A stretch of DNA of 64,000 nt from Xiphophorus maculatus (taxonomy: Eukaryota; Chordata; Actinopteri; Cyprinodontiformes; Poeciliidae), in contig NC_036447.1 of NCBI RefSeq assembly GCF_002775205.1, forward strand, positions 19,264,501-19,328,500, read 5' to 3'. The notes beneath the pieces are model-generated. The model was not told where the DNA came from, searched no databases, and saw nothing but the letters and a program-made list of their open reading frames with translations. The position numbers were made by a program, and so were the translations under genes. Shown in pieces: positions 40,572 to 52,719 of this stretch (positions are counted from its first letter, which is position 1; the number at the start of each line of letters is the position of its first letter).

Positions 40572-43329
40572 TAAGTACCTGTAGTCGTGACATACACGTA
40601 GGCTACATGTCCGTCGTAGCTAGCAGATGGAAGCTATATTAGCTATGCTAATTTTGGTAGTTCGACGTCTTCGGAAGTAAGTACAGTAAATATCACAGAT
40701 ATTTGTCGTAGTATTACACAGAGGTGAGCATAATGTTCAAAAAATATAATCGAGTAATGTACTTAAATTGTTAAGATATGAAAGAAGGCCAGAGCTAGTT
40801 CTAAACTTGTGGCTTGTTTATTGTTGTCGCAGCTAATCCATGACAACTGCCGGTGTTATAGATTAACTGTTGGCTAAATTAACTTGGTGGCGGCATCTGG
40901 GAGAGACAGGTGTTTCTGTGGGCGTGGCTTTTTAGGACCCCTTTACCGAACCAGGAAGTAAATAATGCGATAAGCTTAAAAAACAAAAAAAAAATTGCAA
41001 AAATTCTATCCGATTCAGTAAGACGCCAATTAACATCTCGGGAATAACTAATTAGAAACACTTTTTTTGGTCTAACATGGTATGTTGCCTTTTTTTTTTT
41101 TTTTACATTATCTGCAAAATCACCAAAACAGGTCAATTACGCAGAACTTGTCCTGATTTATGTGTTGCTTCAGAGGTTGAAACTCATCAAAGAAGATCGA
41201 AAGATGCCATAAACAGATCTCAAAGCAAAGATTAATGCCTGAAAGCTGATACAAGTGTTGACGAGCCATGGGATTAAAAATAAAATGTTTAAAAAGATTG
41301 TCTATATTGCTTTTTACATCTCCCTCATATTGTATAATATTTCAATTAGATATCCACAAAAACAATAGCGAAATCTTTTTAAACACTGTTTTTGTAACAT
41401 GTTATAGTTCACTTACAAAAGACATGGCTACCGCAGATCTATGTGGCAGTGTTTTCTTCTTTATTGTTGATATATTTTCTTGTAATTTAACTAAACATCT
41501 TTATTCTTTTCATCAAGTGATCCTAATACTCAACTATAAGAGACAACGCTGAAAAAAACAATTGTCTTATATACTTTTACATCAGAAACAGATTAAAATC
41601 TTCACTCAAACTGAGATTCTGAAAATGTCACCAGGTAATCCAGGTTTGCTTCTTAAAGCGCGAGGTGTCCGTTAAATCAGAATCAATAACAGCTAGGATT
41701 ATTGGACTTCCGTCGGCGGATATAGTTTACTGGATAAAACAGCGCTCTCGGAGCTCAGCGACCGCTGGTACGTCTGATTCACTTTTTGGACCAGTTTATT
41801 TCATTGTCTAAAAAAATAAAATTCACTTGCTGCCAACGTTTTGGAGGTAAAATCGTTTAACAGGTTTGCCAGGCAAACTTTTAACTGTAAGGATATTGTG
41901 AAATTACTAAATTGCACAGCTTTGCGTCTGCGGCCCAGTTAAGGTGCAAACAAAATAATGTGGCTTCTATTAAATGAGCAAGGAATTAGTTTGCATGATA
42001 TCAGAACTGTTTACATTTATTGACATGTTTGCAGAACATGTCAGTCAATATAAGACCGAGAAGATGTAAAATAAACGTCAGTACTCTAACAATGCTGGCT
42101 GATGGTAGAAATTCTTACAGTTAAGCACAGTCTCCTCTTGTAGTGTGGTATATTTTGGTGATATTTAAATATATTCTTGAATATTTCTTCACATACAAAG
42201 AATTATTATTGTTTTGAGGAGATCATAGAGAAAGAGACATTTTCTAACATGTTGCAGGATCTTAGCCAAAAACACACACTAAGCTAGAAGTGTTAAGCAA
42301 CTCACATTACAGGTACTTGAGTCAATTCCAATGTTTTTCTAATCAGTGCTGGTTACAGAAAGCAGAAACCTTCCACTTAGGTTTACATTGTGGCTGTCTC
42401 ATGTTAATTTCATGAGATGAAATTAATTTATTCTGGTGAACCTGAATGTGAATGGGATTGTCGTGTTACTCATTGATCTGGTTATGCTCAAATGCGGTGT
42501 TTTGGAAGCGCACTGAACGCTGCTCTGTAGAAACTTGTTTTGAAACATAATTTTCACGTGCAACATTAAACATATTTGCTTCAAATGGGATTTATAGTAA
42601 AGTTTTGATGATGGTTTTGTCACACAAGTAGCATTTTTCAACAGGCATCGACACAGCCACCTACAATTTAGAAACATCTGCGGTGCCCATAGGTTTCAAC
42701 TAGTTAATTTAGCCACCAGTTGATCTATAACACCTGCCAAGATGGCTGTCAGTTACAAAGTTCGGAAATGTGACATGACATCACATGAGAACTACGTAAG
42801 CCACATTTTATGCAGCACAGTAAATTTATATTCCACCTAAACTCATATTCTCCTATAAATAAAACATCCAGAAACTGCCTATAAAACAGTTTTTTTGTTT
42901 GTGCCACGAAGGAAAACCATCAAGGAAGAACACATCTCACAACAGTAAAAATTTTAGTAACCAAAAAAATTTGAATCTATTTTCTCCCTTTTCTGAGTAG
43001 ATATCTTTTATATTCTTTTCTGGTTATATTTTTCATTCTGTTAAATTTTCTCTATTGCCTTTAATGTTTTCTTTATTATGACATCACCACATTTGCTGTG
43101 TAACTGCTAAACAAGGTCATGACTTCTGGCTAATCAGTTTTGTGAATCTGCCACTTTTTTTTCCTTGCTACGGTTTTGTAGTCCGAGTTCAGTCATGCCG
43201 AAGTTGTAACAAGTCAAAATATTCCGCAATAGCGTGTATTAACAGACGTGATTACTTACATTATCCCCTGGTATAAGAGTCTCTTCGAAGTGTTTGGTTA
43301 AATTTAATATTTCTTGGGAAAAGTCAGTG

Positions 43330-43431
43330 GGGGAAGTTTGTTTTTGGAGCACTTATCGACCACTGCTTCAGCAACCACAGCCAGTATCCAGAGGCATTTT
43401 CTGAAATACTTCGTCTGATTAAGGTGTCAGT
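43330..43431 (+). other. exon-like open stretch, unidentified
   Basis: After a possible AG acceptor the frame reads GKFVFGALIDHCFSNHSQYP then EAFSEILRLIK, and ends at a GT in 'attaag/gtgtca'. Composition looks more protein-like than the surroundings, but it matches no family I can name. It may be chance or a transposon relic. Confidence 0.2.
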
Positions 43432-44581
43432 TTCTTCTGTTTATGGAAATGAGGAACACAGCAAAGCTGGAACCTGCTAAAAATGCTAAAATGACAGCAA
43501 AACCTATTTTAGACATGGATTTTGTGTTTTGATAATGACATCTTAACCACTGGTTTGTTAGCATTGAGCCTTCTGTTTCTGTTAGTGCTGAATGCTAGCT
43601 TCTAGCTGCCTTCTTGAGGATATAACTGTACTGCATGTCTTGGAAATAATACATTTTCTTTGTTTTAGCAATTTTTGGCGAACACATGATCTATGCATTC
43701 AGTGACTTTCTTGGCACTCCCATTAGCTAACTTTTTAATTATGTCAAGGCTTTGTTTACTTCATTCATATTGCGGTAGCATTAATATTTTAATATGTGCC
43801 TGACATGCTACCCTATTCACTATAGATAAACTGTGCTCCATAGGGTAGGTAGTTGGTATGAATGGAGAGGACTTCTTTCTTCTTTCTTTCAGGTTGCTTT
43901 AAAAAAATACATGTCTTTAGTGTTTATTGGTATGTAAGCAGCATTTCATTTACTGTTCCTTTTTAGTTTTTTGCATTATCAACAAAATCTGCTTTCAATA
44001 TTAGAGCCGGGAAAACATATAGATGCATATTGCATTTGTAGGTTTTCTTTGAAAAGTGATTTTTATTTTTTTGCATCATGCTATAATTATCTCTGTTCCA
44101 AAGCAACATGCTCCCAGATGTCTCCTCCTTATGTTTCTGAAGTGAGTTTCCATCTGGCACACTTCCACCAAGGCCACAGACTTTCCCTTTCTCTCTGGTC
44201 TCCCCAGTACACTCTGTAGTCACTTTCAATCTAACTGCATTGGTTTCTCTAACACAACACTTTTTAACACTCTGCATATATAATGCAAATACCACACCAC
44301 TTTGCTCTGAACCTCTTCTATTCCCCTCCTTTACTTTGGTTTCTTTTTTCACGTTCATCTCTGTGTCAGTCTGTCTTTCTTTCCTGCAGCTATCTAGCTG
44401 CTATGCCCCAGCAGTAGACGGCTGCTCAATGTGGCAGAGATGATTTGTTTGCTTTGCAATTATTTTCCATCAGTGGAGACAAATGGATTCATACTGCATA
44501 GAAAACCCACATAGACAAGGCCAGAGTGATGAATGCACTTGAAACCAACTGATGTCCACTCCCCATAAGACAAAGTAGAGC

Positions 44582-44642
44582 CTTTTGATGCAATAATGCA
44601 TCAAAAGAATTCATAAAGCAATTCATGAATTGCTTTATGAAT
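44582..44642. repeat. adjacent hairpin and 34-bp perfect palindrome
   Basis: 44582-44607 is a hairpin with 11-bp perfect arms and a 4-nt loop. Immediately after it, 44609-44642 is a spacerless 34-bp perfect palindrome (half-site ATTCATAAAGCAATTCA). The surrounding 41000-48000 is AT-rich and mostly unassigned. Confidence 0.9.
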
Positions 44643-45837
44643 ATAGGTACAGGATAATCACAGTGATATACGTAGTTTGCAAACAAGACAAACTTCATAT
44701 GTAGATGTGTGACTAATTGTATCTAGGTTGTTGTTATCTATTAGTGGTGTCATTCCTTTGCAGATTAACAATACTGTTCAAACTGTAGGTCATTGTTTTA
44801 TTGTTGTTTTGTTTTGGCAGAAATTAATGTTACCACTTCCTAAAAGTAAAACAATACAGGTATGGTAAAAAAAAAAAACTCATAAAATGTTGACCAGTTA
44901 CAATACTTTGTTAAAACTACAAAAATATATTATTTATTACAAAGTTAGTCATAGTTTCATCAATATCAATCGCTATTATCAACAATCTGAGCACTAACTT
45001 CTTTCAATCAGGAAGTCTAATTACAAGCTTTAGAGAAAGGAATAAAATAAATAGCATCTGATTCCAGCAACTGCATGAACAAAAACATACACAAAATGTT
45101 ACCTATTCTATACATTTTCACAACTGCTCTGTTTGGGTTTGAGTTTTGTTGCAAAGTAAACTGTGAAATTAGAACTTTTTTGTACAAATTTCATCTTGCT
45201 TCCAAATTTTGCCACGGTCAAATCTTTGAGACAGTATTCTACAACCCAGTTCGTAAAGTCATTCTGATATTCTTCTATAGATTTTCTTTATCGGCTACAT
45301 TCTGCCATATATTTTGCTCTGCTAAGTAGCTAAACCACAGAAACTTCTGCCAAACAAAGCAGTTGTGTACAGTGATGTTATTATGGCTTTTGTAGATATC
45401 CACAACAGAATTTATTTATCTAGATTTGGGTACACATTGTGTCCTCAAACAGTACATGGCCATCTATATGCTTATAATTGTACTCAAAAATTACTGAGAA
45501 AATGTTTTCTCCAATGTTTCTAACCTTTTGCATTTTTAAAGGAAGCTTCATAAACAGACTTGATGTGATTAGTTCTTTCTGTTTGTTTTATAGAACAGAA
45601 ATACACAACTACACTGCAGACCTTTGTCTATGAACTTTCAAACTATCCTCAGTTAAAGAGATTAACCTTTTCCTCCTGACTCATGTCTTCTTGATTTTTC
45701 CCTTTCTCCTACCTCTGGTCTTCTTTCTGCTGTTTAGCCTTGTCTCCGCATTTGGAGTGTCTGGTTTGACAACTCCTTGTCCCGTCTCACCCCTCCTCTT
45801 TTTGCCTCTCCTTTGCCCTCCCTCCCTCCTTTTATAC

Positions 45838-45946
45838 GAAGGGCAGGTTCAGGGGTCACCAATTACTCTAAGAGGGCTGAGAAAGTTGTATGGGCTCTGC
45901 CCTCGGGGCTGCCATGTTGCATTATCATCAGTGACATTGCAGGTAC
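45838..45946 (+). other. weak exon-like segment, unidentified
   Basis: A frame reading GSGVTNYSKRAEKVVWALPS onward to CCIIISDIAG ends at 'gcag/gtacgc', a fair donor. A pyrimidine-rich tract lies just upstream. No family is recognised; listed only because it lies in the same 8-kb stretch as the other islands. Confidence 0.15.
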
Positions 45947-48142
45947 GCTGCAGCCACTGGCTCCCGGCACAACAGCCACAACCTTAGCCTGAGCAAAAGA
46001 TTGTATAGGCTCAGCTAGATTCAAACTCTTCTCATGCCTGAGTGGTCGGCTGGCTCCTAGTCTGCCTCCTTCTCTTACTGACCTGCTGGGCAGAACTAAT
46101 ACATGCCTAGACTTTGGAAAACTCGGCTTTGTGATCATATGCACAAGGACAGTATGTACATATTTCACTCAGCCTGTCATGATAGTGTAGATAAGAGTGG
46201 ATTTAGGTCTTTGTATGTTTTTATAGTTTTCCAATACATACAAAAGGCACTGTAAAGAATGGGAATAATGGGAATCAAGGAGTATAACGTTGATCATGGA
46301 GTACTATGATCAACTGGATTGCAAGTACTTTGCATAGGTACCAAAAACATTGGGGGTTATGTTTGATAGCATGTAAAATAGATTTTAGACTATTTATTGA
46401 CCTGAAGCAGTGACGTCTGTAATTACTGTTAATTGGGCAGTGACTGAAGAAAGTTGATGTCTTCAACAAGGGACAAGTATGTTAACAGTCTGTTAAAAAA
46501 AAAGGTTATCAACAAATTTCAGCATATTACACTAAGAATCATCAGCTCTTCATCACCCCTATTTGTTTTGACATTAGGCCTGTTCAGGCCTATTTATTAA
46601 CACAAATCCTAGCTGGTCCAGATATAAATGGACAGATTTAAACCTGAGGGTTTACACCTGACATTAAAAACCATCAAGAGCAATTAGACCTCAGCTACCT
46701 GCTCAGGATGCAAATGGACACATTGCCATGTCCCACAGGGGACGTCAAACAAGTAACAAATGGTCCATCAGGACATCTAGAGACGCTTCGGTGAGATCAC
46801 GAATAAATCTTGTCTACATTAATAACATGATACACATTTACGTAATCAGAAAAGTTATCAGCCTAATTATTTAACAAAAGCCAAAATGAGACAAGCAAAG
46901 TATCACAAAACCTAAGTCCCTTTTCACATAACACTTTAAGCGGGGACTTGTTTTCTGGAAAGCCTGAGGGAGAACATGATCTTGAAGTCTACCTGCTCTG
47001 ATGTGTCTGAGCTGCCAAACAGTAAGGGACATCCCTGTAAGTTGATTTATAAAAAGGCAAGCTGGTGTTGTTGCCCAAGAGTGTGACATAGCACCCATGG
47101 TAAACCGCACAAAGACAGATCAGATCAGCAGACTTCATCCATGGGCTGTTTCTTCAGCAGCAATTGTACTTCACAATAGAACTACATCAAAATGGGTTCT
47201 GCTGTGAAGCAGGGGGCAAGTGGAAAAAAAACAGTAGCTGTGTTTTCAATACAAATAATGACAAAACTCTTTTGACATTCTGCTAATGTTGAAAAAACAC
47301 AATTTTGCAGTTGGGGTGTTTCCATTCAATGAAAAATGCACTTAAAAATCGCGTGAATAAGTTTGTATACGCAGTAAGTAATTATAGAATATGCCAGGCC
47401 ATCATCCTCCTACCACTTGCTGTCTATTTCTTCTTTTCTGCCTGTAGTAACATCTGGTTGTTGATCACATGTCTGTGATTCAAAAAAAGTGTTTACATTG
47501 CAGTTTTGCTAAATACATTAATTTTTATACAGCCGAAAAAACACCGCGGCAAAATTATTTAACAAAAAAATGTGACTTTTTTAAAAAATGTATGCGTTTC
47601 TATTAAACAAATTTATTTTTGGAATTCCAGTTTGCACAATTATATGGTCAGTGGAAACGCAGGTATTCTTGAAAGAAATGGTTCGCAATAGAACAAAAGG
47701 ATAGTTATCTTCTTTTGTATGTAAAGGAACAGCACCTAATTTTAACAAGGGTGCAAAAACAATTCAGATCAGTAGTATTCTTTCAGTGTGAACTGGCATG
47801 ATTTGCTTTCATAGTGAAGACAGTGGCGCCACAAATGATCAATGAAAATGACTTGAGTGAAGTTCTGCTCAATCTGTCCTTAAGTGCATTCACACCTGTG
47901 GTCTTTTGGTCAGGGCAGACAGTACTGTCAAGTCTGAGTGGGGCATTACAAAGATTAGACTAGTCAGTTCTCTTAAAAGTCAAACAGAAAATAGCAGTTT
48001 TTGCCTCTAGCTTGAGGAAATTTCTAGACTTGGTGTGACAGATGGTGAAGACTTCAAAGCCCTTTCAAAAACCTAGAACGTGCCAGTGTTTATATCCTAT
48101 CGCCATTGTTTTTTTTTTGTTTGTTTTTTTTTTCAAATCCAG

Positions 48143-48547
48143 CAGTACAAATCTTCTGGTACATTTAGAGGCCCAGCCCAGTGTTGTTTTGTCCAGGGCC
48201 ATCAGAAGCTGCTCAGCCAGTTGGAGTTGAAATGGCTCCTGAATAGAGAATCCCAAAGTCTGCTTCAGCACGCTCAGCCAAACCCCGCCGTAATTGCAAA
48301 AACAGCACTTGGTCCAGTAATAATGGGTGCACGTCATCTCCAATCCCTAGTCGACCTGTCTGTCCACACCACAGTGGCAGCAATTACAGACTCAGGCTCT
48401 ACCCTGGATGTGCGTAAAGGCAGAGAAACAGTAGACTTTGTGTATGTGCATGAGGGGGAGACAGGTTACAGGGTGCATGAGAAACTGAAAGACGTGTTTA
48501 AGTACACTAGAAAGAGCAAATACAGACGTGCTTTCAAGGGAAATTAA
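48143..48547 (+). CDS. candidate terminal coding exon, product unknown
   Basis: A strong polypyrimidine tract (48110-48134) and CAG acceptor precede a 135-codon frame ending TAA at 48547. The predicted segment begins QYKSSGTFRGPAQCC and ends VHEKLKDVFKYTRKSKYRRA, with a basic C-terminus (KSKYRRAFKGN). I do not recognise the family. No convincing upstream exon set, start codon or poly(A) site could be tied to it. It could be the last exon of an undescribed gene, a retro- or transposon fragment, or chance. The acceptor is again CAGCAG, allowing a one-codon shift. Confidence 0.3.
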   Translation, partial: QYKSSGTFRGPAQCCFVQGHQKLLSQLELKWLLNRESQSLLQHAQPNPAVIAKTALGPVIMGARHLQSLVDLSVHTTVAAITDSGSTLDVRKGRETVDFVYVHEGETGYRVHEKLKDVFKYTRKSKYRRAFKGN

Positions 48548-49083
48548 ACTTTTTTTTACATACATTCGTATTTTGCTGTAAGATGTCAACAGTGAGACCT
48601 TTAGTAGTTTATCCTTCAAACAGCTGCAGCATTTGCCTTTTGGATTTTCCAGCTTGTTGACAACAGAGTCGTGAAATGTCAGAATTAAATTGGCGGATTA
48701 AATCCAGACAAGCAAAAATAAAGGAATATGTTTCATCAGCACTAATTCAAATACCAACAAAGCTTTGAAACTAATGTGGCCAATTTCTTCCTAAAGTCTC
48801 TGAGTCACTTCCTTTACTAAACATCCTCATGGCTACCCATCCATGACTCCTACAATGGCCATCACAAGGATTAACTGAAACACCGACTGATCTTTCCTGT
48901 TACGCTGCTATTGTTTTATTTGATTTTTCCCACAGGAGCATGACGAACTGGTGTCGAGGTAGACAATGGAACAGAGCCATGGTCTGACCCCAAAACTAAT
49001 TTGCCAGCTTCGCTCTTTTAACAAGTGCCAGTTTCATCAGTGCTGAGTTTGTTTATCTCCTCTCCTTCCCTTTATTTGCTGCA

Positions 49084-49151
49084 ATGTTCTTCATTCTGAA
49101 GCGCAGAATGAAGAACATCATTCTAATCTCTTGTAAAAAGAGATTAGGATG
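49084..49151. repeat. two adjacent near-perfect hairpins
   Basis: First: arms 49084-49098 and 49104-49118, 15 bp perfect, 5-nt loop AAGCG. Second: arms 49119-49132 and 49138-49151, 14 bp with one G-T pair, 5-nt loop. They touch without a gap. Confidence 0.9.
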
Positions 49152-49881
49152 TTTTGAAAAAGTTCCTGAGCTCTTCCCTTTGCCTGATACTATTCCTGGC
49201 TAGTCTTTTGCCAACAAATACTGTAGATGGCATACTTTTTTTTTCTTTCACATAATTTTGATCTAATAATTCTACAAGACATGTAGGACCAATTTAAAAG
49301 AAAGAAAAATGGCTTTTTAGCTAGCTAATTAGGATTTGAGCTTCCCATGCTGTACTCATGTATTTGTGATAATCTCTTTTTAATATTGCTCATGATTTCT
49401 AAAGGCAGAATCTGCTTTTGATTTGGTAAGAGTGCCATTGTTGCCATATAGTTGTACCACAACAGGCAGTGTCTGGTTTCCGAGGGGTCAGAGGCTGGGA
49501 CGGAGTAGCCGTAAGCACCATCAATACGTGTGAAATTTGACACAGCTCTGCACCATTTGTGTGCGATTATGCTGATTTCCTAGGGCAACTTATGTCGGCA
49601 GCTTCTCACAGACAGATAGCTACACCTTGTAGAGATATTCGTTTACAGGAAAAACTGGTGTGCCAGTTTAGAACCTGATACTTTTAAATAGGCCTTAAAC
49701 TAAAAGTTCATGATAGTTTTATTAGTCAGATTGTCTCTGCTTTTTAGGTTTTGCAATAGGCTAACCACGTGCATAAGTAAAAGAAGACAAACATTGGGTC
49801 CAGTCGTGGAATTATGTAATCTAATTTATCTTTGGTCTGAAACGACTCAGGAATGAATGGCTGAGGTATTACTGAGAACTA

Positions 49882-49970
49882 GGGCTGGGCAATATGGCTC
49901 TAAAACCTGCAACAGTATAAGGTTTTGATATCAGTTTATATCAATAATTTTTGATTATCTTTTTGTTTTC
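49882..49970 (+). mobile_element. MITE-like fragment
   Basis: 'agggctgggcaatatggctc' followed by TATCAATA-rich sequence is typical of a widespread teleost short DNA element. Only one end is seen. Confidence 0.45.
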
Positions 49971-50254
49971 AATATCAAACACTGTCAAACTGGTGTTGTG
50001 ACCTTTCCTCTTTTATCCACATTTCCGTCGTAATTTTCTCCTTTCATTACATTCCACCCCGTTCTTTTTTATTTTATGTCATGTGGCACAGTGACGAAAC
50101 TTAAAACTGCTCCCACGTACTCATGCTTACTATGTGTATTCTGTGAATCACGCAGACTCCGCTCACACTGTCCACGGTCAGTTGAGATTTCATTGTCAAG
50201 CGCATTGATTGCCTACGTTTTTGGTGAGAAACTCACTAATTTCCCACAATCCAC

Positions 50255-50590
50255 ATGGATACTAGCAAGTTTGATGAGCTAGTTGGGCATCTAGCCATGC
50301 TTCTTCTCCACCAGGCCAGCCCCCACACACCTGTCAGTGTGGAACTGAGAGTGGCAGTCACGGTACATGTCCTTGTGAGTGATTGCGCTGGCTCTGTCTT
50401 ATCAGTTTGGTGTCACATACAAAATAGCTTGTTGTTTCTTGCCAAGCAGTTTAAAGCGACTGATTGTCAGGCATATGCAGGTGTTGTGTCCTCTGTGGTT
50501 CCTTTGCTCTCCACTGGTTCATTCTGTTACACTCCACCCATGATTGCCTCCCTGCAAGTCACACATTTGAATCTTTTTAAGTTTGTCTTG
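50255..50590 (+). pseudogene. PIF/Harbinger-type transposase fragment (HARBI1-like)
   Basis: An open frame beginning MDTSKFDELVGHLAML, with PVSVELRVAVTVHVLVS downstream, matches the N-terminal nuclease segment of Harbinger DDE transposases (M-D-x-S-x-F-D-E-L-L ... P-I-S-x-E-x-R-L-A-V-x-L-R-x-L-A). The Harbinger family excises DNA at TWA/TTA targets. The catalytic D/D/E positions further downstream are not recognisable; the frame decays after about 50 residues although it stays open to 50632. No partner gene or TIRs were found. Confidence 0.6.
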
Positions 50591-51509
50591 GTTTTCTTAA
50601 TTAAATCAAATTTTTTCATAGAAAAAATCTGATTCACTGATGCCTCATATTGTCTGCATTTGGGTCCAATTAAATCTGCATTATGAAAAAAATGCCTTAG
50701 CAATTTCACTACATACTGTAAATACAACCCAATAAAAAGCATTATTCTGGTACTTCTCATTGCAGTTAAAAATAGAAATGAGCAAAACTAATAGCGGAAG
50801 AAAACAAATAATTGTCAAATGATGCATTTGTGGGGAAAAAAAAAGTCAAGATAAATTTATTTAGTCATTTACCAAGCAAATGGGATTATTTATTTTGAAT
50901 CCTTACAGGCATCTCTGATTTACTCATGGTTGGACAGTCAAAAGCTTCACTCAAGATAGTTTTAAATATGTCTGATTCACTGATGTTAAATTGGGGTGAC
51001 AAAGTCAAATGCTCGAGTTGAGATGTCATTCAATATAAATGTCAGTACATGCAATAAACATTTTAGGCTATTCTCAGCACTCCACTTGGCATTGTCTCTC
51101 TTATCTGTTCTTTGAGGGAGTGCTCTTAGCTTATCTTTACAGTGTTCAGTCATAACTGTTTCATCTTTCCCTCCCTTCAACCTTCATTCTTTTAGCTTTT
51201 GTAGGTGGAGGTGAAATAAAATGCATTTAAGTGGTTGTGTCCCTGAGGCATTAGATGTTGTGCTTCATTCTGTTGTAGCTCAAGACCATTTTACTTCTAT
51301 TCCTTATGCAATGCTGAGAAATAGTGCATGCAATATTGCTATTAGGTACACAAATGTAAGTCCATTTGTGCTCTGCCTAGAAAAGAACTGGAACCTAGCA
51401 TTTGACAACAAAGGATAAGTTTTTACCAAACTTCTTTTTTGTACAAAAGTGTAACTATTTGAACATTGTCCTTGTCAAATTGATGTTTACATGTTCTCTT
51501 ATCCAGAAT

Positions 51510-51725
51510 TAATCCTTATTTGGATTCAACCAATCATACATAACATTATGAACTTCCTAACGGTGTTCTGGTTCCAATTTTGCTGCCATAATAACTCTGG
51601 CCCATCGAGGCATGGACTCTGCAAGATGAATGAAAGTGTGCTGTTGTATCTTGCACTAAGATGACAGCAAAACTTGAGTGGGACCTCCACGGATTGGACT
51701 TATTTGTCCAACCATGACCACATCC
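51510..51725 (-). mobile_element. Tc1-like transposase 3' fragment
   Basis: 'cccatcgaggcatggactctgc' region and 'cacggattggacttatttgtcca' follow, in reverse, the end of the Tc1-like family also seen at 29220-29960. The fragment stops where the RTE-like relic begins. Confidence 0.55.
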
Positions 51726-51769
51726 TGGTGGAACACTGGACAAGCTCTGCACCCTCAGCGGGGTCCTGG

Positions 51770-52700
51770 AGGGTGCAGTGGGGTGTGCCCAAGCAGTCTA
51801 TATGTGTCATGTGGACTTGAAAAAGGCATTTGACCGTGCCTCTCAAGTAGTGTTGTTGAGGGTACTTCAGGAGTATGGAGTACAGGTCCTTACTATACCC
51901 CATACAGTAAGGTCACTGTAGGTCCAGTGCCAGACCAGAGCTTGATCCATATTGCTGGCAATAAGTTACAAGTTACTCTCATATGACTTAAGCTCTTTTC
52001 TGGTAAGACTTGGATTTCAAAGGTTACCCTTTGTCATAAACTCCGTACATACCCTTTAAGAACAGAATTTCTAGAAGCAGCCTCAGTGTTGAGGGAATCC
52101 ATTTTAGTGTCTTCGGATCAGGTCTTTACGTTTTTGCAGATGATGAGGTCCTACTAGCTTCATGAGATCATGATCTCTGGGGGGAGCAGATCACAGTTGA
52201 GTGTGAAGTGGATGAGGATCAAATATGAGACGGTAGTCATGAGCCAGGAAAGGGTAGAGTGCCTTTTTGGGGTCAGGGATGAGGTTCTGCTTTGGTGAAG
52301 AGGGATTTATGAAGAGGAGCTATGTTCCTATCCCCATCAATGATCATGAACTCTGGGTAGTGAATAATAAAGATTGTGGATACAAGCGACCGAAATGAGT
52401 TTTGTCCGGGGGATTTCTGGGTTCTCTCTAAGAGATAGGGTGAGAAGATTGGTCATTCATGAGGGGCTCAGACTAGAGCCGCTGCTGCTCTTCCTTTGAG
52501 AAGAGTCAGTTTAGGTGGCTCGGGTATCTCGTCATCACCGGGAGAAAATCCAAAGGAAGCTTTAGGGACTATATTTCTTGGCAGGCCTGGGACCGCCCTA
52601 GAGTAGGCCCAAGTGGTTGGGTCAAGGGAAGTCTGGGCACCTCTACTTAGACTGTTGCCTCCCCAAACCGACCCCAGAAAAGCATAAGTTAATGGATAGG
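51770..52700 (+). pseudogene. RTE-type LINE reverse transcriptase relic
   Basis: Decayed frames retain VDLKKAFDRAS (RT palm, Asp present) near 51815. The 3' portion 'gatacaagcgaccgaaatga' to 'agggaagtctgggcacctct' is the conserved C-terminal/3' segment of an abundant teleost RTE/Expander-like LINE. Multiple frameshifts and stops are present. The 3' end runs to about 52700, where a short 'ttaatggataggtggg' replaces the usual ATGG repeat tail. The element name is by recollection. Confidence 0.7.
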
Positions 52701-52719
52701 TGGGTGTGTAAGAGGCCAC

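Noticed and set aside
52468..52719. 83-codon ORF on the - strand
   Set aside because: Lies antisense to the RTE LINE relic.
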